This document shows positions 7,637-20,438 of a stretch of DNA of 64,000 bases, piece by piece (position 1 is the stretch's first letter; the number at the start of each line of letters is the position of its first letter). The stretch covers positions 1-64,000 of the forward strand of contig NZ_JAVHJP010000011.1 in assembly GCF_031020795.1 (NCBI RefSeq), given 5' to 3'. The stretch comes from Hydrogenophaga pseudoflava (GTDB lineage: Bacteria; Pseudomonadota; Gammaproteobacteria; Burkholderiales; Burkholderiaceae_C). The position numbers and the translations under genes are program-made. Below the pieces are notes generated by a model. It saw only the letters and a list, made by a program, of their open reading frames with translations, was not told the origin of the DNA and searched no databases.

Positions 7637-8970
7637 GCGTTGTACATGGCGGGATCGTCCACCTTGCGGATGTTGAATCGGCGCCGCTGCCAGGCCATGA
7701 AAGCGCGCCGGGGCTGGGTGATGTTGGCGATGTAGTACATCGCCTTGAACACGAGGATCGAGCGCCAGATCGGGGTCTTGCCGAACACGTCGCCGGCCAG
7801 CACCGACAGGATGGCTTCCTTGACGCGGAACACGTTCTTGGGACCCATCAGGAAGTCGCGCATGATCGGGTTGGTGACGCGGTAGATGAACCAGGAAAAC
7901 TCCTTGGGCCCGTGGCGCATCACGCGGTCGAAGCGCTTGAGCGCGGCAGCGGCCCGCCCCGGTTCGCGCAGGCAGGTGTCGATGGTGTCGGCGCCCACCA
8001 CCGCGCTGTGCATGGCGAGCCAGACCCCCGAGGAGAACACCGGGTCGATGAAGGCATAGGCGTCGCCGAGCATGAGGTAGCTCTCGCCATGGTTGCGTTC
8101 AGAAACGTAAGAGAAGTTGCCGGTGGCTTCCACGGCACTTGCCAGTGTGGCCATGGACAGCCGTTCGGCCAGCGGCGGGCAGGTGGCGATGTTGTCCATC
8201 AGGAACTGCTGCAGGCTGCGCGCGCCCTTGGACTTCATGTGGTACGGCCAGGTGACCATGCCGATGCTGGTGGTGCCGTTGGTCAGCGGGATGAACCAGA
8301 ACCAGCCGTGGGCGAACCAGAAGATGCGGATGTTGCCTTCTTCCTCGCCCTCGCCACGGCTGGCGCCGTCGAAGTGGGCGTAAAGGGCCGAGCTGTTGTG
8401 GCGCGGGTTGCGGTGCTTGATGCGGAAGCGGTTGGCCAGGAAGGTGTCGCGGCCCGAGGCGTCGACCACGAAACGTGCGCGCCAGCGCACCGTCTGGCCG
8501 TCCGCGTCACGGGCGCTGACGTCGGCGCCACTGCCCGGCAGGAACTCGACCCCGGTGACCTTGACGCCCTCCAGCGCCAGGGCGCCCTTGTTGCGCGCGT
8601 GGCGGAACAGGATCTGGTCGAAGTCGGCGCGCCGCACCTGGTAGGCGGCGGGCATGGACTTGTCCCAGGCGTCGGCAAAGTAGAAGGTCTGGGACCGGCC
8701 GTGCTCCATGGAGACGAACTCGGCGCCCGGCTTGTGCATGCCAATGGCCTTGATCTCGTCGGCGATGCCCATCTGCGCGAACAGCGGCAGGTTGGCTGGC
8801 AGCAGGGACTCACCGATGTGAAAGCGCGGGTGGTGGGCTTTTTCGAGCAGCACCACCTGGTGGCCTTTGTCGGCGAGCAGGCTGGCCACCGTGGAGCCGG
8901 CCGGGCCGCCGCCGATGACCAGCACATCGCAGGAAGGGGCGCTGACGCTGCCCTGGGCCGGGGTGTTCAT
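7633..8970 (-). CDS. FAD-dependent oxidoreductase of the flavin halogenase superfamily (first paralogue)
   Basis: A 445-residue flavoprotein. The FAD-binding GGGPAG motif is at about residues 21-26, the FHIGESLLP motif at about 50-58, and GWFWFIP in the middle matches the WxWxIP signature that separates flavin-dependent halogenases from monooxygenases. Members act with a separate flavin reductase to halogenate aromatic rings. Brominated aryl polyenes (xanthomonadins) are a known precedent; here halogenation is a prediction, since some members are plain oxidoreductases. Its stop overlaps the MipA/OmpV start by four bases. A 76-bp gap separates it from the second flavoprotein gene upstream. Confidence 0.85.
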   Translation of the reverse strand: MNTPAQGSVSAPSCDVLVIGGGPAGSTVASLLADKGHQVVLLEKAHHPRFHIGESLLPANLPLFAQMGIADEIKAIGMHKPGAEFVSMEHGRSQTFYFADAWDKSMPAAYQVRRADFDQILFRHARNKGALALEGVKVTGVEFLPGSGADVSARDADGQTVRWRARFVVDASGRDTFLANRFRIKHRNPRHNSSALYAHFDGASRGEGEEEGNIRIFWFAHGWFWFIPLTNGTTSIGMVTWPYHMKSKGARSLQQFLMDNIATCPPLAERLSMATLASAVEATGNFSYVSERNHGESYLMLGDAYAFIDPVFSSGVWLAMHSAVVGADTIDTCLREPGRAAAALKRFDRVMRHGPKEFSWFIYRVTNPIMRDFLMGPKNVFRVKEAILSVLAGDVFGKTPIWRSILVFKAMYYIANITQPRRAFMAWQRRRFNIRKVDDPAMYNA

Positions 8971-9046
8971 GGGGTGGGATTCGGAATGCGATGCAGAGGC
9001 CGCCGGGCGGGTGCCGGCGGAAGCCCCGCATCATAGTCCGTTGCCC

Positions 9047-10690
9047 TCAGCAGACCGGCTCGGGCAGCCGGCCCGGCAGCAATGCGCGGGCCGGGGCGCT
9101 GGCGGCCGGGTCCGGAGACACCAGCCGGCCCAGCGCGCCGGTGTCGAGCCCGGGGTGCTCGGCGAGGGCGCGGCCGAGGATTTCCGCGGCCAGGGTGTGC
9201 AGCAGGGTATTGGACGCACGGATGCGGGCCACGAAGCCGGCGGCGTCCAGTGTGTCGTTGAGGCTGCGGTTCAGTTCGGCGAACCAGGGCAGGGCGGCCT
9301 GGTCCAGCATTGCGGCCGGGTTGCGCTTCTCGCTGACCACCGACCAGGCGCGCAGGAAGTCCTGCACGGCGCGGTTCAGCGCCTGGCACTGGGCCAGTTC
9401 GCTGCGCAGGGCGGCCAGCGACGACAGGTCGGCCAGCCGGTTGTGGAACACGAACTGCGCCAGCACGCCCCAGTAATAGGTGTAGTCCCAGATCACCTTG
9501 ACCGGCAGCACCTCGGGGTCGCCGAAGATCGGGTACTGGTCCTGGTAGAGCGCCATGGTGCTTTCGTAGAACGAATGCAGCAGCTGGTCGAACACCTGAA
9601 CCCGCGCGCCCAGCCGCTCGCCGCGCCGGTCCATGGCAACCAGTTCGGTGATGTAGGTGTTGCTGATGGCGATGAAGTCGCTGCCCGGCGAATAGAAGGG
9701 GTCGAGGAACAGCCCCGCCTCGCCGGTCAGCGCCCAGCGGTCGGCCGAATAGACCTGCTTGCAGCCGTAGGAGAAGCGCTTGAAGAAGGCGAAGTCCTGC
9801 AACAGGTGGCGCTTGCCGTCCAGATCGTCGAACAGCAGCGGCTGGTAGGCCTTGAACCAGTCCATGGCCTTCTCGAAACTGTCCATGGTGTCCAGCGGGT
9901 GGATCGCCGGGTCGGCCACGATGCCGACCGAGTGCGAGCCCGAGGACAGCGGGATCAGCCAGACCCAGTAGCCCTTGCCGACCAGGTGGTTGGTCGAGAG
10001 CCAGCGCGCCGGCGGGTTGCAGCGCATGCGCCACTCGGTGTTGTCGGTCCAGCGGTCGATCTCGATGCGGTCCTTGATGCGGAACCACACCGCATGGGCG
10101 GCGTGGTCGTTCGGCTCGGCCAGGCCCAGCTTGCGCTTGATCAGGCCGGCGCGGCCGCAGGCGTCCACCACCCACCGGCTGTCGACCTCGTGGCTGCTGC
10201 CTGCGTGGGTGTAGCCGACGCGGTGCAGGGCGCCCGGGTCGCCGGACGATTCGGCCAGTTCGATCTGCCGTACCATCGAACCTTCGATCACCTCGATGCC
10301 ACGGCGGCGGGCCTCCTCGACCAGGAAGTTCTCGAAGATGCCGCGGTCGATCTGGTAGCTGGGCACCGACAGGTGCATGCTGGCACCGATTTCGGTCACC
10401 TGGTCCAGGTCGCGCCGGCCTTCGGAGAAGAAAAAGCGGAAACCGAACTTGCGCAGGTGGCGTTCGCGCAGGTGCTCGCCCAGCCCTACCACTTTGTCGA
10501 AGTAGTGTGCGCCGACCTCGACCGTGGATTCACCCACCTTGTGGGCGGCCTCGGGCGCCGGCCCCGCGCGGCGCTCCAGCACCAGGATGTCCAGGTCGGG
10601 CTCGCGCTGGCGCAGCTGCAGGGCCAGCGTCAGGCCGGCCAGTCCACCACCAAGGATCACGACGTCGCGGAAAGGGCGTTGGGCATTCAT
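9047..10690 (-). CDS. FAD-dependent oxidoreductase of the flavin halogenase superfamily (second paralogue)
   Basis: A 547-residue flavoprotein, about 100 residues longer than its neighbour at the C-terminus. It has the dinucleotide-binding ILGGGLAGLTLALQL at residues 12-26, a KVGESTVEVG motif near residue 50 and GYWVWLIPLSSG, which carries the WxWxIP halogenase signature. The helical C-terminal extension (about 400-547) is of a kind seen in halogenases acting on carrier-bound or bulky substrates. Two such enzymes in tandem suggest two sequential ring modifications or one halogenase and one dehydrogenase. The start ATG is 60 bp after the chain-length-factor stop. Confidence 0.85.
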   Translation of the reverse strand: MNAQRPFRDVVILGGGLAGLTLALQLRQREPDLDILVLERRAGPAPEAAHKVGESTVEVGAHYFDKVVGLGEHLRERHLRKFGFRFFFSEGRRDLDQVTEIGASMHLSVPSYQIDRGIFENFLVEEARRRGIEVIEGSMVRQIELAESSGDPGALHRVGYTHAGSSHEVDSRWVVDACGRAGLIKRKLGLAEPNDHAAHAVWFRIKDRIEIDRWTDNTEWRMRCNPPARWLSTNHLVGKGYWVWLIPLSSGSHSVGIVADPAIHPLDTMDSFEKAMDWFKAYQPLLFDDLDGKRHLLQDFAFFKRFSYGCKQVYSADRWALTGEAGLFLDPFYSPGSDFIAISNTYITELVAMDRRGERLGARVQVFDQLLHSFYESTMALYQDQYPIFGDPEVLPVKVIWDYTYYWGVLAQFVFHNRLADLSSLAALRSELAQCQALNRAVQDFLRAWSVVSEKRNPAAMLDQAALPWFAELNRSLNDTLDAAGFVARIRASNTLLHTLAAEILGRALAEHPGLDTGALGRLVSPDPAASAPARALLPGRLPEPVC

Positions 10691-10750
10691 GGCGGAAGTA
10701 TCGCCGCATTGATCCGCCGCACGGCCTGCGAAAAGGGGAAACCGCAGGTC

Positions 10751-11548
10751 TCAGGGGGCGATGAGCAGTTCCAGTGACTGGTGGGCCGACAGCGGCCAGC
10801 GCAGCCGCGCCGGTTGCCCCGTGGCCAGGGCCTCGAACAGGGGCAGCGCGGGGGCCATGGCGTTGCCGCCAAGGGCCTGGGCGGCGGGGCTGCGCGCGGC
10901 CGGTGGCTCGGATGCGACGGGACTCAGTTGCCAGTCCAGCCGGGCGGTGCTGGCCGGGCCGGCCCGCGGCGCCAGCACCAGCCCGACGGCCAGCGCGCCC
11001 TGGCTGGTGGTGGTGTGGGTCAGGGCGCCGACGGCGGCGGTGTCGTAGGCCACGTACAGCACGGGCCTCTGCTCGGCCTCGCACTGCACCAGTGCCTCCA
11101 GCAGGCCGTGGGCGAAGCTGTGCGCGGCGCCGCTGACTGAGGTGTTGCCCTGGCCGTTGCGCGTGAGCATGCTCCAGAAGCCGGCGGGCGCGTTGTGGAT
11201 CGAGTGCAGGAAGCGCGTCGGCGACACCAGGGTGGGCGTGTGCACCAGGGTGCGGCACAGCTCGTCGATCACCGGCAGATCGCCATGGGCCGAGGCGAAG
11301 ACCGCCAGAAGCTGCGCCGGGTCGTGACCACAGGCCATCACCGCCTCGTGGGCCGCGGCCAGAGACAGGGCCACCGTCTGGGGCGCGCGGCGGCGTTCGG
11401 CCGGGGGCAGCTGGCCGGGCGGCGGAATCGGCAGCGGTGGGTCCCCCGGAGGCATTTCGCCGCGCAGCGCGGAGCGGGCCGTCGGCCAGCCTGGCAGGGT
11501 GGGGGCCCAGAGCGCGATGCCGTCGATGCGGGTGCTGAACCCGCTCAT
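10751..11548 (-). CDS. Ketosynthase chain-length-factor-like protein (ApeC-like)
   Basis: A 265-residue thiolase-fold protein that keeps only the N-terminal ketosynthase-like domain and has no catalytic Cys. The blocks RRAPQTVALSLAAAHEAV (54-71), VFASAHGDLPV (83-93) and SPTRFLHSIHNAPAGFWSM (109-127) match the short 'beta-ketoacyl synthase chain length factor' family, whose best-known member is ApeC of the aryl-polyene pathway, partner of the ketosynthase ApeO. The ATG at 11548 overlaps the ketosynthase stop by four bases, as expected for a heterodimer. A much longer frame continues upstream but only shadows the ketosynthase. The name is by motif memory, not alignment. Confidence 0.8.
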   Translation of the reverse strand: MSGFSTRIDGIALWAPTLPGWPTARSALRGEMPPGDPPLPIPPPGQLPPAERRRAPQTVALSLAAAHEAVMACGHDPAQLLAVFASAHGDLPVIDELCRTLVHTPTLVSPTRFLHSIHNAPAGFWSMLTRNGQGNTSVSGAAHSFAHGLLEALVQCEAEQRPVLYVAYDTAAVGALTHTTTSQGALAVGLVLAPRAGPASTARLDWQLSPVASEPPAARSPAAQALGGNAMAPALPLFEALATGQPARLRWPLSAHQSLELLIAP

Positions 11549-12756
11549 GAGCCCGCTCCATCGCCGCGACCGAAGACCAGCACGCAGTTGCTGCCACCGA
11601 AGGCAAAGGCGAAGCTGGCGGCGGTGCGCACCCGCTGCTGCCGCGGGGCCAGCAGCAGCCGGTCCTGGATGCCCGCTTCGGGGGACGAGGTGTTCGCCGT
11701 ACCGGGCAGCAGGTCGTGGTCCAGCGCGAGCAGACTGAACACGGCACCCAGCGCGCCGGCCGCGCCCAGCGTGTGGCCGGTCATGCCCTTGGTCGAGCTG
11801 GCCGGCACGCCGGGGGGGAATCGGCGCGCAACCAGCCGGGCTTCGACCTCGTCGTTCTTGGGCGTGGCAGTGCCGTGCAGGTGCAGAAAGCCGATGTCGC
11901 CGGTGCCCAGCCCGGCACGGGCCAGCGCCCGGTCCAGCGCGGCCTCGGCGCCCGCGCCGTCGGGGTCGGGAGCCGACAGGTGGTGGGCGTCGCTGGACTC
12001 GCCGTGGCCCAGCAGCTGCAGGCCGCCTGCGCCGCGTTCCAGCAGCACAAAGGCCGCGGCCTCGCCGATGCTGATGCCCCGGCGCGCTCCGTCGAAGGGC
12101 CGGCAGGGTTCGGGCGACACCAGCTGCAGGGCATGGAAGCCGAACAGCACACTGCCGCACAGGCTGTCCACCCCGCCCACGACCGCCGCATCGGCCAGCC
12201 CCAGGCGGATCAGGCGCTCGGCGGCCGCAAAGACCTTGGCGCTGGACGAGCAGGCGGTGGAGATCGTGAGCGGCGGCCCCTGCAGGCCCAGCGCCTCCTG
12301 CACAAAACCGGTGAGCGAATGCAAGGTGTGCAACGCCGGGTTGTCGGGCTGGGGCGGGAACACGCCGCTGGCGTCGAGCACGCGGCAGGCGTCTTCGGTG
12401 GCGCCGATGCTGGCGGTGGACGAGCCGAGCACCAGGGCCACACGGCCGGCGCCATGGCGCTGCACCGTGGCGGCCACTGCGTCCGCGAAGCCGTCCGCCT
12501 GCAGGCCGCGCCAGGCCAGCCGGTTGTTGCGGCAGTCCCAGTGGGCCCAGCGTGCCGGCAGGGGCCGGTCCAGCCCATCGACGCGGCCGACCCAGGTGTC
12601 CAGGGGCTCGGCCATCGGGGCGGCGCCGAAGTCGTGCGGGCCGAGTGGTCGCAGGCCACTGCGACCCGCGGTGATTGCATCCACCATGGCCGCCCGGCCG
12701 TCGCCCAGGGCCGACACGGCGGTGAAGGCGCTGACGCGAAGGGGTGGAATGGACAC
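11545..12756 (-). CDS. Beta-ketoacyl-ACP synthase (aryl-polyene type ketosynthase)
   Basis: A 403-residue ketosynthase, complete for catalysis: Cys169 in ISTACSSS, His294 in LHLHGTATPKNDE, Lys323 and His328 in SSTKGMTGHTLGAAGA. It elongates a carrier-bound acyl chain by decarboxylative condensation, probably as a heterodimer with the overlapping chain-length-factor gene. The likely start is the GTG at 12756 (VSIPPLRVSAFTAVSALG), matching the usual start of this family. A frame open to 12825 adds a proline-rich stretch without similarity. It is the first gene of the nine-gene operon and diverges from the COG4648-like gene. No carrier protein, ketoreductase or dehydratase lies nearby. Confidence 0.87.
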   Translation of the reverse strand: MSIPPLRVSAFTAVSALGDGRAAMVDAITAGRSGLRPLGPHDFGAAPMAEPLDTWVGRVDGLDRPLPARWAHWDCRNNRLAWRGLQADGFADAVAATVQRHGAGRVALVLGSSTASIGATEDACRVLDASGVFPPQPDNPALHTLHSLTGFVQEALGLQGPPLTISTACSSSAKVFAAAERLIRLGLADAAVVGGVDSLCGSVLFGFHALQLVSPEPCRPFDGARRGISIGEAAAFVLLERGAGGLQLLGHGESSDAHHLSAPDPDGAGAEAALDRALARAGLGTGDIGFLHLHGTATPKNDEVEARLVARRFPPGVPASSTKGMTGHTLGAAGALGAVFSLLALDHDLLPGTANTSSPEAGIQDRLLLAPRQQRVRTAASFAFAFGGSNCVLVFGRGDGAGS

Positions 12757-12884
12757 GGTGGGCTGGTCGGTGGCGGGGTGTGGCGGGCATTGTAGGGAGC
12801 CGGGCCCGCAGCGCGGACCGGGCACCCCCCGGTAAAATCACCGGTCCGTTCTGTATGGCGCCCGCCTGCGCGCACCCCCACCCC
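12757..12884. promoter_or_regulatory. Divergent intergenic region with a candidate plus-strand -10 box
   Basis: This gap must hold the promoters of the pigment-like operon (leftward) and of the COG4648-dnaE direction (rightward). A TAAAAT hexamer at 12833-12838, in the GGTAAAATC context common in front of housekeeping genes in this order of bacteria, is a plausible rightward -10 box. I see no convincing -35 and no leftward promoter. Confidence 0.4.
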
Positions 12885-13571
12885 ATGCCCCCTTCGACGA
12901 CCGAACTGCCACCGCCGGCGGCCTCCTCCGTGTGGCCCTGGGTCAAGGGCGCGCTGGCGGCCCTGGCGGCAGTGGCCTGGGCCGTCGCCTCGCATGTGGC
13001 GGCCGGGCAGAGCGAACCCTCCGGCTGGGGCGCCGCGCTGGCGCTGGCGCCGGTGGTGACGGCCCTGGCGCTGGGGCTGTGGAGCCTGTCGGCGCGCTGG
13101 CTGGGCCTGGCGGGGCTGGCGCTGCTGGCGGCGCTGCTGGTCGGCGCCTGGCCCTGGCTCACCGCCCGCGTGCCGCTGCTGTTCTTCATGGACCAGACCG
13201 GTGTCTACCTGCTGATGGCGGTGGTGTTCGGCCGCACGCTGCGGGGGCCGGGCGAGTCGCTCGTGACGCAGATGGCGCGCCTGGTCCACGGCGGGGTGCT
13301 CTCGGCCCGGCAACTGGTCTACACCCGAGCGGTCACGGTCGCCTGGAGCCTCTTCTTTTTCGTCATGGCCCTGGTCTCGGTGGCGCTGTTCGCCTTCGCG
13401 CCCACCGCGGTCTGGTCGACCTTTGCCTACCTGTTGGGCGGCCCGCTGATCGGCCTGATGTTCCTGGGCGAGTTCCTCTGGCGCCGCCACGCGCTGGCCG
13501 GCGAGGACAAGGCCACCATCGCCGACGCCATCCGCGCCTGGAAGGCGCACAACGCCGACAAGGCGCCCTGA
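12885..13571 (+). CDS. COG4648-like inner-membrane protein
   Basis: A 228-residue polytopic membrane protein with six to seven hydrophobic segments. The C-terminal part (LVHGGVLSARQLVYTRAVTVAWSLFFF, then TFAYLLGGPLIGLMFLGEFLWRR) has the pattern of the COG4648 family, known from aryl-polyene gene clusters, where its function is unsettled. Its position back-to-back with the ketosynthase operon supports the link. The start at 12885 is chosen because the protein then begins just before the first hydrophobic segment; an ATG at 12855 is also possible, and neither has a good ribosome-binding site. It ends 37 bp before dnaE. Confidence 0.75.
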   Translation: MPPSTTELPPPAASSVWPWVKGALAALAAVAWAVASHVAAGQSEPSGWGAALALAPVVTALALGLWSLSARWLGLAGLALLAALLVGAWPWLTARVPLLFFMDQTGVYLLMAVVFGRTLRGPGESLVTQMARLVHGGVLSARQLVYTRAVTVAWSLFFFVMALVSVALFAFAPTAVWSTFAYLLGGPLIGLMFLGEFLWRRHALAGEDKATIADAIRAWKAHNADKAP

Positions 13572-13608
13572 TTTTTTTCGCCCGCCCGTGCGCGGGCCTG
13601 CTGCACCG

Positions 13609-17175
<3,567 letters not shown>

Positions 17176-17286
17176 GCATTCCCGGTCCCGGTGCAGGAAA
17201 AACCCTTCTTGGTTGTCAATCCTGTCACGCAGACACAGGTCCCGGCACTCAAGTCGGCTCAAGCTGCACCGATGATTTCGACAACC

Positions 17287-19512
17287 ATGAAACTGCAATA
17301 CAAGGCTTGGGCGCTGGTGTTTGCCATCGTCGGGTTCGCCGCCGGCTCGGCCATGCTGGGCGCCCGGTACATTGTTGGAGAGTCGTTCGCCCAACTCGAA
17401 ACCGACCGGGCCCAGCGCGAAGGCGAGCGGGCGCGGCGCGTGCTCGACCAGCAGGTGCAGGCCCTCAGCGCCACCACGCGCGACTACGCGCAGTGGGTGG
17501 ACGCGGTCGACTTCCTGCAGGGGCGCAAACCGGAGTTCATGGACGACAACTTCGACGTGGGCAACCTCGGGTATCTGCGCATCTCCGAAGTGGCGGTGTT
17601 CGATGCAAAGGGTCGGCTGGTGGCCAGTGTCACCGTGGACGACCAGGGGCGCAAGGTGGCGGTGCCGGCCGCGCGCATCGAGCCGCTCAGGCCCCTGGCC
17701 CTGGAGGTGCTGGCCTCGTCCGACCCCCTGTCCGCATTCCAGACCCTGCGCGTCGCCGACGGCCAGCTGGACATGGTGGCCGTGGCCTCGGTCCAGAAGC
17801 CCAACGTCAGCGGGGAGCCCGCGGTCGGGGCCATTGTCATGGTCCGCCGCTTCGATCAGGCGGAGCTGAAGCGGTTCTCGGAGGTACTGATGATGCCGAC
17901 GGCGCTGTCGTTCGAGGCGCCTGATCACCGAGAAGAAGACATGCATGTGGAGCTGGTGGATGACCAGCATCTCAACTTGCACGCGGTGCTGAAAAACCAC
18001 CAGGGCCATCCAGTCGCGGAACTGGTGCTGGAGCTGGACCGCTCCCTCGAAGAGCAGGGCCGGGTGCTGACCTGGAAGGGCATGGGGCTGTCGGCGCTCG
18101 CCGGCTTGATCGCCAGCGTGGTGCTGGTGCTCCTGCTGGACCGGCTGGTGCTGCGCCGTTTGCAGAAACTGCACCACGATGTGAGCCGCATCACGATGGA
18201 TGGCCCCACCGCGGGCCACGAGGTCCAGGTGGCCGGCAACGACGAGCTGACCCAGCTGGCCGAAGGCGTCAACGCCCTGCTGACCCGGGTCCGCTCCGAT
18301 GCCCAGGCGCAGCGCGAGGCCCATGTGCAGCAGGAAGCCCTGCAAGTGCAGCTCATGCAGTCGCAGAAAACCGAGGCACTGGGTCGGCTGACCGGCGGCA
18401 TCGCGCACGACTTCAACAACTCGCTGGCCGCCATCACCGGCTGGGTCCGCCTGGCCAGCGAAGACCTGGACAGCACGCACCCGAGCCACGAAGCCCTGCA
18501 ACAGGCGCTCAAGTCGACCCGCTACGCGGACGGGCTGATGCGCCAGCTGCTGGCCTTCGGCCGGCAGTCCGCACCCCGGCTGCGCCGCCTGCACTGGGCG
18601 GCCCTGATCGAGGAGACGCGTGTCCTGGTCTCCGCGGGACTGACGCGCGACTGCGAACTGGTGGTGCATTACGAGGTGGACGACGACGAGGTCGACGCCG
18701 ACCCCACGCAGCTGCAGCAGGTGCTGGTGAACCTGCTGATCAACGCGGCCGATGCCATGAAAGGGCAGGGACGCATCGATCTGACGCTGGGTTCGGCGGA
18801 ACTCCCGCCCGGAAGCGGCCAGGAAATGCCCGCCGGCGCCGCCGGCCTTCCCGACGGGCGCTACCTCGTGCTGCGGGTGCGGGACCATGGGCCGGGCATT
18901 CCACCCGAGCATGTGGACCGGGTGTTCGACCCCTTTTTCACCACCAAGGCCAAGGGCCGCGGCACGGGTCTGGGTCTGTCGGTGGCGCAGGGCATCATGG
19001 CCCGGCACCACGGCTCGCTGGGCCTGCTCAACAGCCCGGACGGCGCCTGCTTCGTGCTGTGCCTGCCGGCCAGCCGGCGCGACGAGACGGTGGCCTCCAT
19101 CACCACCCCCGGAGGGCCGGGCAAGGGGCGCCAGCTGCTGTTCGTGGACGACGACCAGTCGGTGCGGCATGCCTGGGCTGCGCTGCTGGAGCGCAAGGGC
19201 TGGCAGGTCACGCGCTCACGCGATGGCGAAGAGGCCTGGAGCCAGTTCTCGCAGACGGGCAAGCACTTCGATGTGGTGCTGACCGACCAGTCCATGCCCC
19301 GCCTGGACGGTGTGGGACTGGCCCAGCGCATCCGCGCCACCAACGCGCCGCCACCGGTGGTGCTGATGAGTGGTCACGTCGACGAAGTCGAGTCCGGTCT
19401 GCTCAAGACCCTGTTTGCGGCCGTGATGCACAAGCCGGTCGACCCGACCGAACTGGACCGGGTGCTGCAGAGCCTGCCCTTGCCGGAAGAAGCGGCCGCC
19501 ACCCGGTTCTGA
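17287..19512 (+). CDS. Hybrid sensor histidine kinase with CHASE4-like sensor and receiver domain
   Basis: A 741-residue membrane kinase. Domain order: membrane helix (about 6-27), periplasmic CHASE4-like sensor (about 40-230, with RDYAQWVDAVDF), second helix (about 262-285), HAMP, HisKA with the phospho-acceptor His374 in GGIAHDFNNS, an ATPase domain (NLLINAADAM; DHGPGIPPEHVDRVFDPFFTTK; GTGLGLSVAQG) and a C-terminal receiver with Asp667 in VVLTDQSMP. The H-D-F-N-N box marks the hybrid HPK4-like kinases. The stimulus and target are unknown; no response-regulator gene is adjacent. The start is uncertain: MKLQYKAWAL at 17287 is preferred for its position before the first helix, with ATG 17272 as alternative. 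It converges on tolA, seven bases apart. Confidence 0.88.
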   Translation: MKLQYKAWALVFAIVGFAAGSAMLGARYIVGESFAQLETDRAQREGERARRVLDQQVQALSATTRDYAQWVDAVDFLQGRKPEFMDDNFDVGNLGYLRISEVAVFDAKGRLVASVTVDDQGRKVAVPAARIEPLRPLALEVLASSDPLSAFQTLRVADGQLDMVAVASVQKPNVSGEPAVGAIVMVRRFDQAELKRFSEVLMMPTALSFEAPDHREEDMHVELVDDQHLNLHAVLKNHQGHPVAELVLELDRSLEEQGRVLTWKGMGLSALAGLIASVVLVLLLDRLVLRRLQKLHHDVSRITMDGPTAGHEVQVAGNDELTQLAEGVNALLTRVRSDAQAQREAHVQQEALQVQLMQSQKTEALGRLTGGIAHDFNNSLAAITGWVRLASEDLDSTHPSHEALQQALKSTRYADGLMRQLLAFGRQSAPRLRRLHWAALIEETRVLVSAGLTRDCELVVHYEVDDDEVDADPTQLQQVLVNLLINAADAMKGQGRIDLTLGSAELPPGSGQEMPAGAAGLPDGRYLVLRVRDHGPGIPPEHVDRVFDPFFTTKAKGRGTGLGLSVAQGIMARHHGSLGLLNSPDGACFVLCLPASRRDETVASITTPGGPGKGRQLLFVDDDQSVRHAWAALLERKGWQVTRSRDGEEAWSQFSQTGKHFDVVLTDQSMPRLDGVGLAQRIRATNAPPPVVLMSGHVDEVESGLLKTLFAAVMHKPVDPTELDRVLQSLPLPEEAAATRF

Positions 19513-19519
19513 GTGCGGG

Positions 19520-20428
19520 TCAGTCGGTCGGGCGGACCACGATGATGATGGGCGAGGGCACGCGGCCATCGACATCGCGCGGCAGCGATCCGGTGCGGTC
19601 GATGGCTTTCAAGGCCGCCTCGTCCCAGGCCGAGTTGCCGCTGCTGTCCACCACGCGCCTCGCGGTGATGGTGCCGTCCGGCAGGGCCCGCACTTCGATT
19701 TCAGTACGCAGCGAGCGTGGGAAATCTTCCGTGTAGCGGATGTTGGGACTGACCTTGGCCCGCACGCGGGCACCATAACCCGAGGACGGCCCGCTGGACT
19801 GCTGGGCCGAGCCACGGGCTTCGGGGCCGCCGCTGGCGCCCACCTGGCCCATCATGCGGGCGAGCTGGTCGCGCCGCATCTTGTCGGCCAGTTGTTCTTC
19901 GCGCCGTTCGGCTTCCCGGCGCTCCTGGTCCTGCTTCTTTTTCTCCGCGAGCTTCTTCTGGTCCTCGGCCTTCTTTTTCTCGGCCAGTTCCTTTTCTTTC
20001 TTTTCGCGCTCAGCCTTCTCCTTGGCCGCTTTTTCCTTCCTGGCCTCTTCCAGCTCGCGCCGCTTCTCGTCTTCCAGTTTCTTCTGCTTGGCCTTCTCGG
20101 TCGCAATGTCCGGCTGCTTCACCGCCGGCTGGGGCGGTGGCGGTTCGGGCCGGGGTTCCGGCTTCGGTTCGGGCTTGGGTTCCGGCCGGGGCTCGGGTTC
20201 CGGCGGAGGCGGCGGGGGAGGTTCGACCGCCCGCGGTGCGGCCTCGCGCGGCAGCGCCGACCAGATCTCGGCCTCGAACGCCACCTGCGGTTCGTCCTGC
20301 TTCCAGTGCACGCCCCAGGTCAGCGCCGCCATCAGCAGCACGTGGGCGGCCAGGGCCAGCGCCAGCGGCGTGCCCCAGCGGCCGGAGCGCGGCGGCTTGA
20401 AGTCGATGGCGTCGGTGATGATCTGCAT
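19520..20428 (-). CDS. tolA: Cell envelope protein TolA
   Basis: A 302-residue protein with TolA architecture: short cytoplasmic end, one membrane helix (about 19-40), a Pro/Glu/Lys-rich segment (about 66-105), a long Lys/Glu/Ala-rich helical domain (about 110-190) and a C-terminal TonB/TolA domain (about 215-302) ending in VPSPIIIVVRP. It spans the periplasm and couples TolQ-TolR proton energy to the outer membrane and cell division. The ATG at 20428 follows tolR by ten bases. It is the last tol gene here: tolB and pal do not follow, and the next gene is the convergent sensor kinase. Confidence 0.93.
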   Translation of the reverse strand: MQIITDAIDFKPPRSGRWGTPLALALAAHVLLMAALTWGVHWKQDEPQVAFEAEIWSALPREAAPRAVEPPPPPPPEPEPRPEPKPEPKPEPRPEPPPPQPAVKQPDIATEKAKQKKLEDEKRRELEEARKEKAAKEKAEREKKEKELAEKKKAEDQKKLAEKKKQDQERREAERREEQLADKMRRDQLARMMGQVGASGGPEARGSAQQSSGPSSGYGARVRAKVSPNIRYTEDFPRSLRTEIEVRALPDGTITARRVVDSSGNSAWDEAALKAIDRTGSLPRDVDGRVPSPIIIVVRPTD

Positions 20429-20438
20429 GGCCGGACGA

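Noticed and set aside
11549..13189. A long upstream extension of the chain-length-factor frame
   Set aside because: The extra sequence lies opposite or across the ketosynthase and COG4648-like genes; ATG 11548 with the ATGA overlap gives the family start.
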